Below are positions 55,494-64,000 of a stretch of 64,000 nucleotides of DNA, piece by piece. Numbering within the stretch: position 1 is the stretch's first letter; each line of letters starts with the position of its first letter. Source of the DNA: Methylohalobius crimeensis 10Ki (GTDB lineage: Bacteria; Pseudomonadota; Gammaproteobacteria; Methylococcales; Methylothermaceae); assembly GCF_000421465.1 (NCBI RefSeq), contig NZ_ATXB01000001.1, positions 992,001 through 1,056,000 of the forward strand, written 5' to 3'. The notes under the pieces are model-generated. The model was given only the letters and a program-made list of their open reading frames with translations, did not search any database and was not told the DNA's origin. The position numbers and the translations under genes are program-made.

Positions 55494-57700
55494 GAAGCGG
55501 CTGTTTCTTCGGGTTGGCGACAGAAGACCACGCCTGCCAAGGGGGGCAGGGTAATGCTGATGGAATAGGGGCGTCCCATCCAGGGAATGGGGTCGGCCTC
55601 GATCCAGCCGTTGCCCAGATTACTGCCGCCATAAAATTGGGAGTCGGAGTTGAGAATCTCCTGATAGGCGCCCGGCTCGGGTACGCCCAGGCGGTAGTCG
55701 TGGCGCGGCACCGGCGTGAAATTGAGCGCGACGAGGAGAAAATCGTCAGCGCTCCTGCGCAGATAACTCAAGGTGGATTGAGAGGAATCGTGGCAGTCGA
55801 CCCATTCGAATCCCGGCGACTCGAAATCGTACTGATGGAGTTCCGGCTGGTTCCGGTAGAGGCGATTGAGGTCCGCCACCAGGCTTTGGACGCCTTGGTG
55901 CAGCGGGTATTGCAGGAGGTCCCATTCCAGTTCGCGCTCGACATCCCATTCCGAGGGTTGGGCCAGCTCGCTGCCCATGAACAGGAGCTTTTTCCCCGGA
56001 TAGGTCAGCATATAGGTGTAAAGCAGGCGCAGATTGGCGAACCGCTGCCATTCGTCTCCCGGCATCTTGGCCAGCATGGAGCCTTTGCCATGCACCACTT
56101 CGTCGTGGGAGAAGGGGAGGACGAAGTTTTCGGTGAACGCATAGAGCAGACCGAAGGTGAGTTGGTCGTGATGGTATTGGCGGTAAACCGGGTCGTTGGC
56201 CAGGAAGGCGAGGGTGTCGTGCATCCAGCCCATGTTCCATTTCATGGCGAATCCCAGGCCGCCCACCCAGGGGGGGCGGGTGACCTGGGGCCAAGCGGTG
56301 GATTCTTCGGCGATCACCACGGTGCCGGGATGCTGTTCCTGGGTGATATTGTTGAGTTCGCGCAGAAAATCGATGGCTTCCAGATTCTCGTTACTGCCGT
56401 ACTTGTTGGGAATCCATTCGCCCGGCTGACGCGAATAGTCCAGGTACAGCATGGAAGCGACCGCGTCGACCCGGAGGCCGTCGATATGGAATTCCTCGAG
56501 CCAATACATGGCGCTGCCGAAAAGGAAATTCCTGACCTCGTTGCGGCCGTAATCGTAGATCAAGGTGCCCCAGTCGGGGTGTTCGCCGCGGCGCGGATCG
56601 GCGTGTTCGTATAAGGGGGCGCCGTCGAACCAGGCCAGGGCCCAGGCATCCTTGGGAAAATGCGCCGGCACCCAGTCGATGATCACGCCGATATCGTTTT
56701 GGTGGCAGTAATCCACGAACCAGCGAAAATCGTCCGGAGATCCGAAACGGCTGGTGGGGGCGTAATAACCGGTGGTCTGATAGCCCCAGGAAATATCCAG
56801 GGGATGCTCGGTGACCGGCATCAGTTCCAGGTGAGTAAAGCCGTGTTCCTTGACGTATTCCACCAATTGCCGCGCCAGTTCCCGGTAGCCCAGAAAACCA
56901 TCGTCCTTGTCCCGCCGCCAGGCGCCCAAATGCACTTCGTAGACGGACATGGGGCTGTGTTGCCAGTCCCATTGCTGGCGGTCTCGCATCCAGTCCCGGT
57001 CATTCCATTCATATTGGTCGTCGCGAACGACGATCGCCGCGGTATTGGGGCGCAGTTCGAAAAAACGGCCGTAGGGGTCGGTCTTGACGAACACATCGCC
57101 GCTGTGACGATTGCGGATTTCGAATTTGTATAAGGTGCCTTCGCCGAGTCCGGGGACGAACAGTTCCCAAACGCCGGAATCGTAGCGGCAACGCATCGGG
57201 TGGCGGCGTCCGTCCCATTGGTTGAAATCGCCGACCACGCTGACCCGCTCGGCATTCGGTGCCCAAACCGCGAATAGGGTTCCGTCCACGCCGTCCACGT
57301 TTTTGAGGGAGGCGCCCAAGATCCGATAGATGTGCCAATGTTTCCCGGTGCCGAATAGATAGAGGTCGAAATCGGGGATCTGTGGGGCGAAAGTGTAAGG
57401 CTCGATGGAGCGGTGCTCCTGCCCCTTGGCATCGGTCCATAGTAGGGCGTAATGCAATGGAATATCGTGATCCTTGATGGACCCTTCGAACAGGCCGGTT
57501 TTTTTGGTCGGCGTCAATTCCGGCCCGTTTTCGATCCGGACTTTGCGGGCGCCCGGGAAAAATGCCCGCACAATGTCGTCGCCCTGTTCGTGGTGACGGC
57601 CCAGTACCGAAAAGGGGTCGTAGTGTCGCGCTTGGACGATCAACTCCAAGGCTGGCGACAATCCATGCGTCCTGTCGGATGAGGAAATACTTGAGTTCAC
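55490..57700 (-). CDS. glgB: 1,4-alpha-glucan branching enzyme
   Basis: 736 residues, GH13. Makes alpha-1,6 branches in glycogen. It has an N-terminal CBM48-type domain (about 20-220), then a catalytic barrel with the nucleophile Asp in [12 protein letters not shown], the acid Glu in [11 protein letters not shown] and [12 protein letters not shown]. The start codon is GTG at 57700, a typical region for GlgB ([11 protein letters not shown] follows at about 24). Divergent from glgC with a 79-bp gap that must hold both promoters. Confidence 0.96.
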   Translation of the reverse strand: MNSSISSSDRTHGLSPALELIVQARHYDPFSVLGRHHEQGDDIVRAFFPGARKVRIENGPELTPTKKTGLFEGSIKDHDIPLHYALLWTDAKGQEHRSIEPYTFAPQIPDFDLYLFGTGKHWHIYRILGASLKNVDGVDGTLFAVWAPNAERVSVVGDFNQWDGRRHPMRCRYDSGVWELFVPGLGEGTLYKFEIRNRHSGDVFVKTDPYGRFFELRPNTAAIVVRDDQYEWNDRDWMRDRQQWDWQHSPMSVYEVHLGAWRRDKDDGFLGYRELARQLVEYVKEHGFTHLELMPVTEHPLDISWGYQTTGYYAPTSRFGSPDDFRWFVDYCHQNDIGVIIDWVPAHFPKDAWALAWFDGAPLYEHADPRRGEHPDWGTLIYDYGRNEVRNFLFGSAMYWLEEFHIDGLRVDAVASMLYLDYSRQPGEWIPNKYGSNENLEAIDFLRELNNITQEQHPGTVVIAEESTAWPQVTRPPWVGGLGFAMKWNMGWMHDTLAFLANDPVYRQYHHDQLTFGLLYAFTENFVLPFSHDEVVHGKGSMLAKMPGDEWQRFANLRLLYTYMLTYPGKKLLFMGSELAQPSEWDVERELEWDLLQYPLHQGVQSLVADLNRLYRNQPELHQYDFESPGFEWVDCHDSSQSTLSYLRRSADDFLLVALNFTPVPRHDYRLGVPEPGAYQEILNSDSQFYGGSNLGNGWIEADPIPWMGRPYSISITLPPLAGVVFCRQPEETAAS

Positions 57701-57779
57701 TTTGCCGATGCCTTAATAATGATTTTGCGTTTTGGAACTATAGTAGCAAATTCCGCCAGGCCAAGGAGATCTTAATACC

Positions 57780-59057
57780 ATGTCCGAAAACAACTACCCC
57801 CAACGCTTCGTCAGCCTCCTGACTCGTCAAACGGTTGCCCTGATTCTCGCCGGGGGGCGCGGCAGCCGGCTCAAGAGACTCACTGACTGGCGCGCCAAGC
57901 CGGCGGTTCACTTCGGAGGCAAATATCGAATCATCGACTTTACCCTGTCCAATTGTTTGAATTCCGGTATCCGGCGCATCGGCGTGCTGACCCAGTACAA
58001 GGCCGACTCCTTGATTCGCCATATCCAGAAGGGATGGGGGTTCCTCCGCGGCGAGTTGGGGGAGTTTATCGATTTGCTCCCCGCCCAGCAGAGGATCCAC
58101 GACTCCTGGTACAAGGGCACGGCGGACGCGGTCTATCAGAACCTGGATATTCTGCGCCCGCACGATCCGGAATACGTGCTCATTCTGGCTGGCGACCACG
58201 TGTATAAAATGGACTACGGTGCCATGCTGGCCTATCATGTGGAGAATAAGGCCGATATCACCGTGGCTTGCGTCGAGGTGCCGGTCAAGGATGCGAGCGC
58301 GTTCGGGGTGATTCACGTGGACGACTCCAGCCGCATCGTCGATTTCGTCGAAAAACCGGATCAACCGCCGGCAATTCCCGGGCGTCCCGATACGGCGCTG
58401 GCTTCCATGGGGATCTACGTGGTCAATGCCAAATTTTTGTACGAACAGTTGATCAAGGATGCCGACAACTCCAAATCCAGTCACGATTTCGGCAAGGACA
58501 TCCTTCCCGAGGTGATTAACCGATACCGCGCCTTTGCCTATCCTTTCCTCAACATGCAAACCGGCGTGCAAAGCTACTGGCGCGATGTGGGGACCATCGA
58601 CGCCTATTGGGCCGCCAATATGGAGTTGATCGGGGTCAATCCGGAGCTCAATTTGTACGACAAGAATTGGCCCGTCTGGACCTACCAGGAGCAGGTGCCC
58701 CCGGCGAAATTCGTCTTCGAGGACACGGCCCACGATCGCGTCGGTCATGCATTCGATTCCATGGTCTGCGGCGGGGTGATCATTTCCGGTTCCACGGTGC
58801 GCCATTCCATCCTGTCTCCCAATGTGCGCGTCAACTCCTGGGCCTTGGTGGAGCATTCGGTGGTGTTGCCCGACGTCAACATCGGCCGCTACGCCAAGGT
58901 TCGGCGCGCGATCATCGACCGCGGCTGCGATGTTCCGCAAGGAATGGAGATCGGCTACGATTTGGAAAAAGACAAAGCGCGTTTCGATGTCAGTCCCGGC
59001 GGTATCGTGACCGTTACCCCGGATATGCTCGGCCAGAAGATCCACTTCGTGCGTTGA
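57780..59057 (+). CDS. glgC: Glucose-1-phosphate adenylyltransferase
   Basis: 425 residues. Makes ADP-glucose, the committed step of glycogen synthesis. It has LAGGRGSRLKRLTDWRAKPA at the N-terminus, then LAGDHVYKMDY, VDFVEKP and the C-terminal left-handed beta-helix (about 300-420) carrying allosteric sites. AAGGAG lies about 11 nt before the ATG. Divergent from glgBA, completing the classical pathway. Confidence 0.96.
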   Translation: MSENNYPQRFVSLLTRQTVALILAGGRGSRLKRLTDWRAKPAVHFGGKYRIIDFTLSNCLNSGIRRIGVLTQYKADSLIRHIQKGWGFLRGELGEFIDLLPAQQRIHDSWYKGTADAVYQNLDILRPHDPEYVLILAGDHVYKMDYGAMLAYHVENKADITVACVEVPVKDASAFGVIHVDDSSRIVDFVEKPDQPPAIPGRPDTALASMGIYVVNAKFLYEQLIKDADNSKSSHDFGKDILPEVINRYRAFAYPFLNMQTGVQSYWRDVGTIDAYWAANMELIGVNPELNLYDKNWPVWTYQEQVPPAKFVFEDTAHDRVGHAFDSMVCGGVIISGSTVRHSILSPNVRVNSWALVEHSVVLPDVNIGRYAKVRRAIIDRGCDVPQGMEIGYDLEKDKARFDVSPGGIVTVTPDMLGQKIHFVR

Positions 59058-59104
59058 TGCGAGGCATGGCGGAAGGCCGGAAGCGCTTTAATTAAGGAGA
59101 GTAT

Positions 59105-60586
59105 ATGCCCAGAGCGGTGGAAAATAGCGTCCTGGAGCGACGCCGGGCGGGGGTTTTGCTCCATGTCACCTCACTTCCGGGGGATGCCGGCGGAGATTTG
59201 GGGGAAAACGCTTTCCGGTTCGTGGATTTCTTGGCCGATTGCGGTTTATCCGTATGGCAAGTTCTGCCGGTGGGTCCGACCCATAGCGACGGTTCGCCCT
59301 ATCAATGCCTCTCCGCCCACGCCGGCAATCCTGAATTGATCAGCCTGGATTGGCTGATGAGGCGCGGCTGGCTCGTCGAGGAAAGGGTCGCACAGGACAA
59401 GACGACGGCCGCCGGCCGGGCAGCCCTCCTATCTGCGGCCCATGAAGCCTTCCGGGCCTGCGGCGGAGGGGACTTGGCCGGGGACTATGAAAGATTCGTC
59501 CGCTTCCATGCCTATTGGCTGGAGGATTATGCCTTGTTCATGGCGCTTAAGGGGTGTTTCCAGGACGAGGTTTGGTGGAAATGGCCGCTTAAGTACCGTC
59601 TTCGGGATGCGGATAGCTTGATCCGGATCCGGGGCCGGCTGGGAAATGAAATCGATCGAATCCGCTTCGAACAGTTCGTGTTTTTCCAGCAATGGCGTGA
59701 ATTGCGCCAGTATGCCCATCGGCGCGGCGTGCTGCTGTTCGGCGACATGCCCATCTTCGTGGCGGCCGACAGCGCCGATGTGTGGGCCAAGCGCCGGTAT
59801 TTCCGGTTGAATGATCAGGGAAAGCCCACGGTGGTGGCCGGGGTGCCGCCGGATTATTTCTCCGCCACCGGTCAGCGCTGGGGGAATCCCCATTACGACT
59901 GGCAAGCGATGGAGGAGGACGGGTTTACCTGGTGGATCGAGCGAATGCATACCCAACTGGAAATGTTCGATTGGGTCCGCATCGATCATTTCCGGGGCTT
60001 CGAGGCCTGCTGGGAAATCCCGGCCGAATCCGACACCGCCGTCCAAGGCCGATGGGTAAAGGCGCCGGGGGAGGCCTTGCTCGAGGCCGTCCACGCCCGA
60101 TTCGGCCAATTGCCGTTGGTGGCCGAAAATCTGGGCATCATCACCCCAGAAGTGGAAACTCTGCGCAGAAAATTCGGCATTCCCGGGATGCTGGTGCTGC
60201 AGTTCGCCTTCGAGGGCGGGGCCGGCAATCCTTATCTCCCGCATAATCATACGATCGACAACGTCGTCTATACCGGCACCCACGACAACGATACTTCGCT
60301 GGGTTGGTTCGAGTCCCTGGATCCGGGTGGCCGAACATATCTGTACGACTACCTGGGGCAACCCGGGGCGTCCATGCCGGAGGCGCTGGTTCGCTGCGCT
60401 TTTGCATCCGTTGCGGTGTTGGTGGTGCTGCCGATGCAGGATGTGCTCGGCCTGGGGTCCGACCAGCGCATGAATACCCCCGGAACCACCGCCAACAACT
60501 GGCGTTGGCGTTTCTCCTGGGACCAGCTTCAATCCCGGCATGGGGACCGGCTCAAGCACTGGGTTCATCTATACGGCCGGGGTTAA
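59105..60586 (+). CDS. malQ: 4-alpha-glucanotransferase
   Basis: 493 residues, GH77. Disproportionates maltodextrins, working with glycogen turnover. Landmarks: VLLHVTSLPGDAGGDLG, GPTHSDGSPYQCLSAHAGNP, GDMPIFVAADSADVW, catalytic Asp in DWVRIDHFRGFEACWEIP and Glu in VAENLGIITPEV, then TGTHDNDTSLGW. It follows glgC by 47 bp with AAGGAG before the ATG, probably one operon. Confidence 0.95.
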   Translation: MPRAVENSVLERRRAGVLLHVTSLPGDAGGDLGENAFRFVDFLADCGLSVWQVLPVGPTHSDGSPYQCLSAHAGNPELISLDWLMRRGWLVEERVAQDKTTAAGRAALLSAAHEAFRACGGGDLAGDYERFVRFHAYWLEDYALFMALKGCFQDEVWWKWPLKYRLRDADSLIRIRGRLGNEIDRIRFEQFVFFQQWRELRQYAHRRGVLLFGDMPIFVAADSADVWAKRRYFRLNDQGKPTVVAGVPPDYFSATGQRWGNPHYDWQAMEEDGFTWWIERMHTQLEMFDWVRIDHFRGFEACWEIPAESDTAVQGRWVKAPGEALLEAVHARFGQLPLVAENLGIITPEVETLRRKFGIPGMLVLQFAFEGGAGNPYLPHNHTIDNVVYTGTHDNDTSLGWFESLDPGGRTYLYDYLGQPGASMPEALVRCAFASVAVLVVLPMQDVLGLGSDQRMNTPGTTANNWRWRFSWDQLQSRHGDRLKHWVHLYGRG

Positions 60587-60592
60587 GCGATG

Positions 60593-61171
60593 CTAACCGA
60601 TCGTATCGACGCGATAGCGATAGACCTTGAGGGTATCGGACCAATGGTCGGGCGTCAGGCCCGCTTTCATTTTCAGTTGGCGCAGGAAATCCCGCTTGTC
60701 GGGCAGGGCTTCCCAAACCGCGGGTAGGAAAGTGGCTCGGTGCATGCCGTCCTCCAGAACCAGGCCATCGGCGCGGGGTCTGATTTCGGTTAACAGCGTT
60801 GCTTCCGATTGGAAGGAGATTTCCTCCAGTGGAGAAAGGATGGAGAGATGGATCTCCAGTTGCTCCGCCTCCTCGGCGGTCACCGGCGGAAAACGGGGAT
60901 CGCCGAAGGCGGCGGCGAATGCGTTGCGAATCACGTCTTCGGCCAGAGGGCGCCGCGCCTCGAGGGAGCCGATGCAACCCCGGAGCCGCCGATGCTTTTC
61001 CAGGGTGACGAAAGTGGCCCGGTGCGCGAGGAGCGCCCTAGGCAGAATATCCGGTTCGATTTCCGGCGGTTGGTCGTGACGGACTCCGAAATGGATCGAT
61101 TCCCGGGCCAATTCCAGCAGCGTCCGGCGATCCTCCGGATAAAATGAAAGCTCAAAAGAAGGCATAGGCAC
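60593..61171 (-). CDS. amrA: AMMECR1-domain protein (AmmeMemoRadiSam system protein A)
   Basis: 192 residues from a GTG at 61171, or 190 from an ATG at 61165. The AMMECR1 signature LRGCIGSLEARRPLAEDV is at about 63-80, and FLPAVWEALPDKRDFLRQL near the end. Biochemical role is unknown. It overlaps the 3' end of the MEMO gene by 20 bp. Confidence 0.9.
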   Translation of the reverse strand: MPMPSFELSFYPEDRRTLLELARESIHFGVRHDQPPEIEPDILPRALLAHRATFVTLEKHRRLRGCIGSLEARRPLAEDVIRNAFAAAFGDPRFPPVTAEEAEQLEIHLSILSPLEEISFQSEATLLTEIRPRADGLVLEDGMHRATFLPAVWEALPDKRDFLRQLKMKAGLTPDHWSDTLKVYRYRVDTIG

Positions 61172-61934
61172 CGTATCCTACGACACGATCTCTGGGGCCT
61201 GCGGTATCCCCGGAATTACGCAGGTCGAGCGTTTCGGCCTTGAGTCCGTGCTTGCGAGCGGTGAGCAGCATTCCATTCAGCGGTATCCGCCCGCAGGCGG
61301 ACTCAAAAGTGATCCGGCTGGGGTCGAGATGCTCGATCGCTTTCGAGGTGGCCGCATCCAGGTGCTTGGCCGTGGGGTAGTCATGGTAATGACTGAGATC
61401 CGAGCTGATTACGATGAGGGTGTCTTTCTCCCACAATTGCTCCAGCACTGTCGCCACCTCCTCGCCGGTGGCGTCGCCGACCAGGATGGGGATGACCGTA
61501 AAATCACCGAGGACTTTTTGTAAGAAGGGCAGGTGAACCTCCAGGCTGTGTTCCGGCTCATGGGGTCCGTCGTGTCGCTTCACGAACGGCAATTCGGAGA
61601 CTTTCGCGACGCCCGGGCGATCCACCGGAACCCTTCCCAGCGGAGAGAGAAAGGCATCCACGCCGGGGATCGCCAGGCCGCGAAAAGGAACGTGGTGGGC
61701 CGGACCCGTCAGAATTACCCGGCTGATGGTGTTTTTGGCCGGGGTCAGCAGGCGGTAGGCGCTCGCCGCCACCGGGCCGGAATAGACATAGCCGGCGTGG
61801 GGCGCGACGATGGCCTTGGGAATGGGGCCTCGTGGCGTTTCGGCGCTTACAAAACGCCGCACGACTTCGCTCAATTCCACCGGGTCGTCGGGGTAAAACA
61901 GTCCGGCGACTGCGGGGTAGCGTACCGATGTCAT
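61152..61934 (-). CDS. amrB: MEMO-family protein (AmmeMemoRadiSam system protein B)
   Basis: 260 residues. The fold is related to class III dioxygenases (LigB). Putative metal or active-site residues are in PHAGYVYSGPVAASAY (His46 region), GPAHHVPFRG, EHSLEVHLPFLQ, VISSDLSHYHDYPTAK and the C-terminal SACGRIPLNGML. The bacterial enzyme activity is not established. Precedes amrA in the same unit. Confidence 0.92.
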   Translation of the reverse strand: MTSVRYPAVAGLFYPDDPVELSEVVRRFVSAETPRGPIPKAIVAPHAGYVYSGPVAASAYRLLTPAKNTISRVILTGPAHHVPFRGLAIPGVDAFLSPLGRVPVDRPGVAKVSELPFVKRHDGPHEPEHSLEVHLPFLQKVLGDFTVIPILVGDATGEEVATVLEQLWEKDTLIVISSDLSHYHDYPTAKHLDAATSKAIEHLDPSRITFESACGRIPLNGMLLTARKHGLKAETLDLRNSGDTAGPRDRVVGYGAYAFF

Positions 61935-62024
61935 GCCAAACCTCCTGGTCTAGAAGAACTTGAAGTGGGAGAGTTGTGTCTATATGGAGGCAATTAAGCC
62001 TAAATTCAATAGGGGAATACCGAC

Positions 62025-63119
62025 ATGGCAACGTTTGCCAACGATACCGTTTCGACCCGGCATTGGCACGCACTACCCGACGGCAAGGTGCAGTGCGACC
62101 TGTGTCCTCGTTTTTGCAAGCTTCACGAGGGGCAAAGGGGATTGTGCTTCGTTCGCGCTTGCCGGGACGGCCAGATCGTTCTGACCTCCTACGGTCGGGC
62201 CAGCGGATTTGTCGTCGATCCCATCGAAAAGAAACCGCTGTATCATTTTCTTCCCGGCACACCGATTTTGTCTTTCGGGACCGCCGGTTGCAATCTGGCC
62301 TGCAAGTTCTGCCAGAATTGGGACATCAGCAAGTCGCGGGAGTTCGATACCTTGACCGCCGAAGCTTCGCCGGACGCCGTCGCCCGGGCCGCCCAGGCCC
62401 TGGGGTGTAAAAGCGTGGCCTATACCTACAACGACCCGGTGATCTTTCATGAATACGTGATTGACACCGCCCGGGCATGCCGGGAGGCGGGGATCCAGTC
62501 CGTGGCGGTTTCCGCCGGGTACGTTTGCGCCGAACCGCGCCGAGAGTTCTATCGTTATATGGATGCGGTCAATGTAGATTTGAAGGCCTTCACCGACGGC
62601 TTTTACCGAAAGATCTGCGGCGGTCGTTTGCAACCGGTTTTGGAGACCTTGGAGTACATCAAGCACGAGACCGACGTTTGGCTGGAGATCACCACCTTGT
62701 TGATCCCGGGCGAGAACGATTCGGACGAAGAAATCGATCGGATGACCCGTTGGGTGGCGGAAAGGCTGGGACCCGAGGTGCCCCATCACTTCACCGCCTT
62801 CCATCCCGAATGGAAAATGATGGATAAGTCGTCGACTTCCCGTTCCACTTTGATCCGGGCGCGGGAAATCGCCCTCAAGAACAGATTGCGTTACGTGTAT
62901 ACCGGCAATGTGCACAATCCGGAAGGTGACAGTACCCGCTGCCATGGCTGCGGTCAGCGCCTGATCGGGCGGGATTGGTATGTGTTGACGGATTGGAATC
63001 TTACCGACGATGGCAAATGTAACCGATGCGCTGCGCCGCTTGCCGGAATATTCGAAGCTCAGCCCGGGGATTGGGGGGCGCGGCGCTATCCGGTGGATAT
63101 GGCGAGATATGCGGCGTGA
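62025..63119 (+). CDS. amrS: Radical SAM enzyme of the AmmeMemoRadiSam system
   Basis: 364 residues. The N-terminus has a CDLCPRFCKL Cys cluster. The radical-SAM triad is GCNLACKFCQNWDIS (CX3CX2C). The conserved AYTYNDPVIFHEY and VNVDLKAFTDGFYRKICGG follow. The C-terminal region has two CxxC pairs (CHGCGQRL and CNRCAAPL) resembling a zinc ribbon. The family is distantly related to pyruvate-formate-lyase activating enzymes. Divergent from amrB-amrA with a 90-bp gap, so a shared regulatory region is likely. Substrate is unknown. Confidence 0.92.
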   Translation: MATFANDTVSTRHWHALPDGKVQCDLCPRFCKLHEGQRGLCFVRACRDGQIVLTSYGRASGFVVDPIEKKPLYHFLPGTPILSFGTAGCNLACKFCQNWDISKSREFDTLTAEASPDAVARAAQALGCKSVAYTYNDPVIFHEYVIDTARACREAGIQSVAVSAGYVCAEPRREFYRYMDAVNVDLKAFTDGFYRKICGGRLQPVLETLEYIKHETDVWLEITTLLIPGENDSDEEIDRMTRWVAERLGPEVPHHFTAFHPEWKMMDKSSTSRSTLIRAREIALKNRLRYVYTGNVHNPEGDSTRCHGCGQRLIGRDWYVLTDWNLTDDGKCNRCAAPLAGIFEAQPGDWGARRYPVDMARYAA

Positions 63120-63122
63120 GCG

Positions 63123-64000
63123 TTAACGAGGCAGCAAAATCGTGTTTTCGGCCGGACGGCTTTGGTTCGGAGCGGGATAGTCCAGGGTATAGTGCAACCC
63201 CCGGCTTTCCTTGCGCCGCATGGCGCTTTTGACAATCAACTCGGCGGTAATGATCAGGTTGCGTAGCTCCAGAAGGTCGCTGGTCACGCGAAAATTGCCG
63301 TAATACTCGGAGATTTCCTGTTTCAGTAGTTCCGCCCGCCTGAGAGCTCGCTCGAGCCGCTTGTCGGTGCGCACGATGCCCACGTAGTCCCACATGAAAC
63401 GGCGGATTTCGTCCCAGTTGTGGCTGACCACCACTTCTTCGTCGGAGTCGGTCACTTGGGATTCGTCCCAACAAGGAATGGTCGGTGGGGGAGGTAAATC
63501 CGGGAGTCGCCGACGCAGATCGTCGGCAGCTTGTTGGGCGAACACCAGGCACTCCAAGAGGGAGTTGCTGGCCATGCGATTGGCCCCGTGCAAGCCTGTG
63601 CAGGCGGTTTCGCCCACCGCATACAAACCGGGAATATCGGTGCGCGCCCGGGAGTCGGTGAGAACGCCGCCGCAGGTATAGTGCGCGGCGGGGACCACCG
63701 GGATGGGCTCCAGGGTCATGTCGATGCCGAATTTCAGGCAACTGGCGTAAATGTTGGGAAAATGACCTTGGATGAAATCGGCGGATTTATGGGAGATATC
63801 CAAATAAACGCAGTCCACGCCCAAGCGTTTGATTTCATGGTCGATGGCGCGGGCGACGATGTCGCGCGGAGCCAATTCGGCGCGCGGATCGAAACGATGC
63901 ATAAAAGGGGTGCCACCGGGCAGGAGCAATTTCGCGCCTTCTCCCCGCAAGGCTTCTGAAATCAGAAAGGATCGTGCCTGGGGATGGTAAAGACAGGTGG
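63123..64000 (-). CDS. nadB: L-aspartate oxidase, C-terminal part (5' end outside the window)
   Basis: FAD enzyme oxidising aspartate to iminoaspartate for quinolinate and NAD synthesis. The frame is open through the right edge of the window ([20 protein letters not shown] before the first internal Met). Visible landmarks: [39 protein letters not shown] and the helical C-terminal domain ending in [11 protein letters not shown]. It is convergent with the radical SAM gene; only 3 bp separate the stop codons. Confidence 0.94.
   Translation of the reverse strand, partial: TCLYHPQARSFLISEALRGEGAKLLLPGGTPFMHRFDPRAELAPRDIVARAIDHEIKRLGVDCVYLDISHKSADFIQGHFPNIYASCLKFGIDMTLEPIPVVPAAHYTCGGVLTDSRARTDIPGLYAVGETACTGLHGANRMASNSLLECLVFAQQAADDLRRRLPDLPPPPTIPCWDESQVTDSDEEVVVSHNWDEIRRFMWDYVGIVRTDKRLERALRRAELLKQEISEYYGNFRVTSDLLELRNLIITAELIVKSAMRRKESRGLHYTLDYPAPNQSRPAENTILLPR

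Overview
The window looks like a piece of a gammaproteobacterial chromosome, most likely an aerobic methanotroph of the order Methylococcales. Three things point there. There is a probable hopanoid C-3 methylase (hpnR, 9948-11492). There is a formaldehyde-activating-enzyme (Fae) family paralogue (51184-51735). The housekeeping genes (cca, rne, rluC, tamAB, pntAB, the fleQSR-fliEFGHIJK block) are gammaproteobacterial in sequence and order. Genus is inference only. I saw no rRNA, tRNA, CRISPR array, phage or transposase gene.

Layout. 1-1646: 3' part of a chemoreceptor with a c-type-heme sensor domain, closed by a palindromic repeat. 1718-8531 (minus): cbpA-cbpM co-chaperone pair, a small lipoprotein, tamA-tamB outer-membrane assembly genes and a DUF2007 protein. 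8605-13450: cca, hpnR, a double-FHA protein and a CorB/CNNM-type membrane protein. 13595-25748: flagellar block fleQ-fleS-fleR-fliE-F-G-H-I-J-K, with sigma-54 promoters before fleS and before fliE. 25749-29494: rne and, divergently, rluC. 29491-35919: a signalling island in which a histidine kinase and a GGDEF/EAL protein carry the same N-terminal CBS-type module, with a response regulator and an Aer-like chemoreceptor between them and an unrecognised 137-residue protein in front. 35885-39160: glycosyltransferase-like, sulfotransferase and ELM1-family genes, probably for a surface glycan. 39466-42444: pntA-pntB transhydrogenase, followed by a GC-rich repeat array. 42702-49523 (minus, tightly packed): a HEPN/MNT toxin-antitoxin pair with a frameshifted hepT, a fetAB exporter, NIF3, a HAD phosphatase, a flavin reductase, a membrane-anchored MutS-like ATPase and a nucleotidyltransferase. 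49614-50040: an isolated 59-residue gene with a sigma-54 promoter and enhancer-like palindromes. 50103-54017: NAD-type isocitrate dehydrogenase, Fae paralogue, HAD phosphatase, guanine deaminase. 54018-60586: glycogen/alpha-glucan genes glgA, glgB, glgC, malQ. 60593-63119: AMMECR1, MEMO and radical-SAM proteins (AmmeMemoRadiSam system). 63123 to the end: nadB, cut by the window.

How they fit together. The central metabolic genes suit a one-carbon specialist: transhydrogenase for NADPH, storage glucan synthesis, and a C1-carrier protein next to isocitrate dehydrogenase. Motility and sensing genes take up roughly a third of the window. Sigma-54 is a recurring theme, serving fleSR, fliE and the 59-residue gene.

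The best candidates for undescribed biology are four. First is the sigma-54/palindrome small-protein locus (49614-50040). Second is the CBS-module signalling island with its 137-residue partner (29491-35919). Third is the operon joining a membrane-anchored MutS-like ATPase to an uncommon nucleotidyltransferase (46484-49523). Fourth is the Fae paralogue that has methionine where the catalytic histidine should be.
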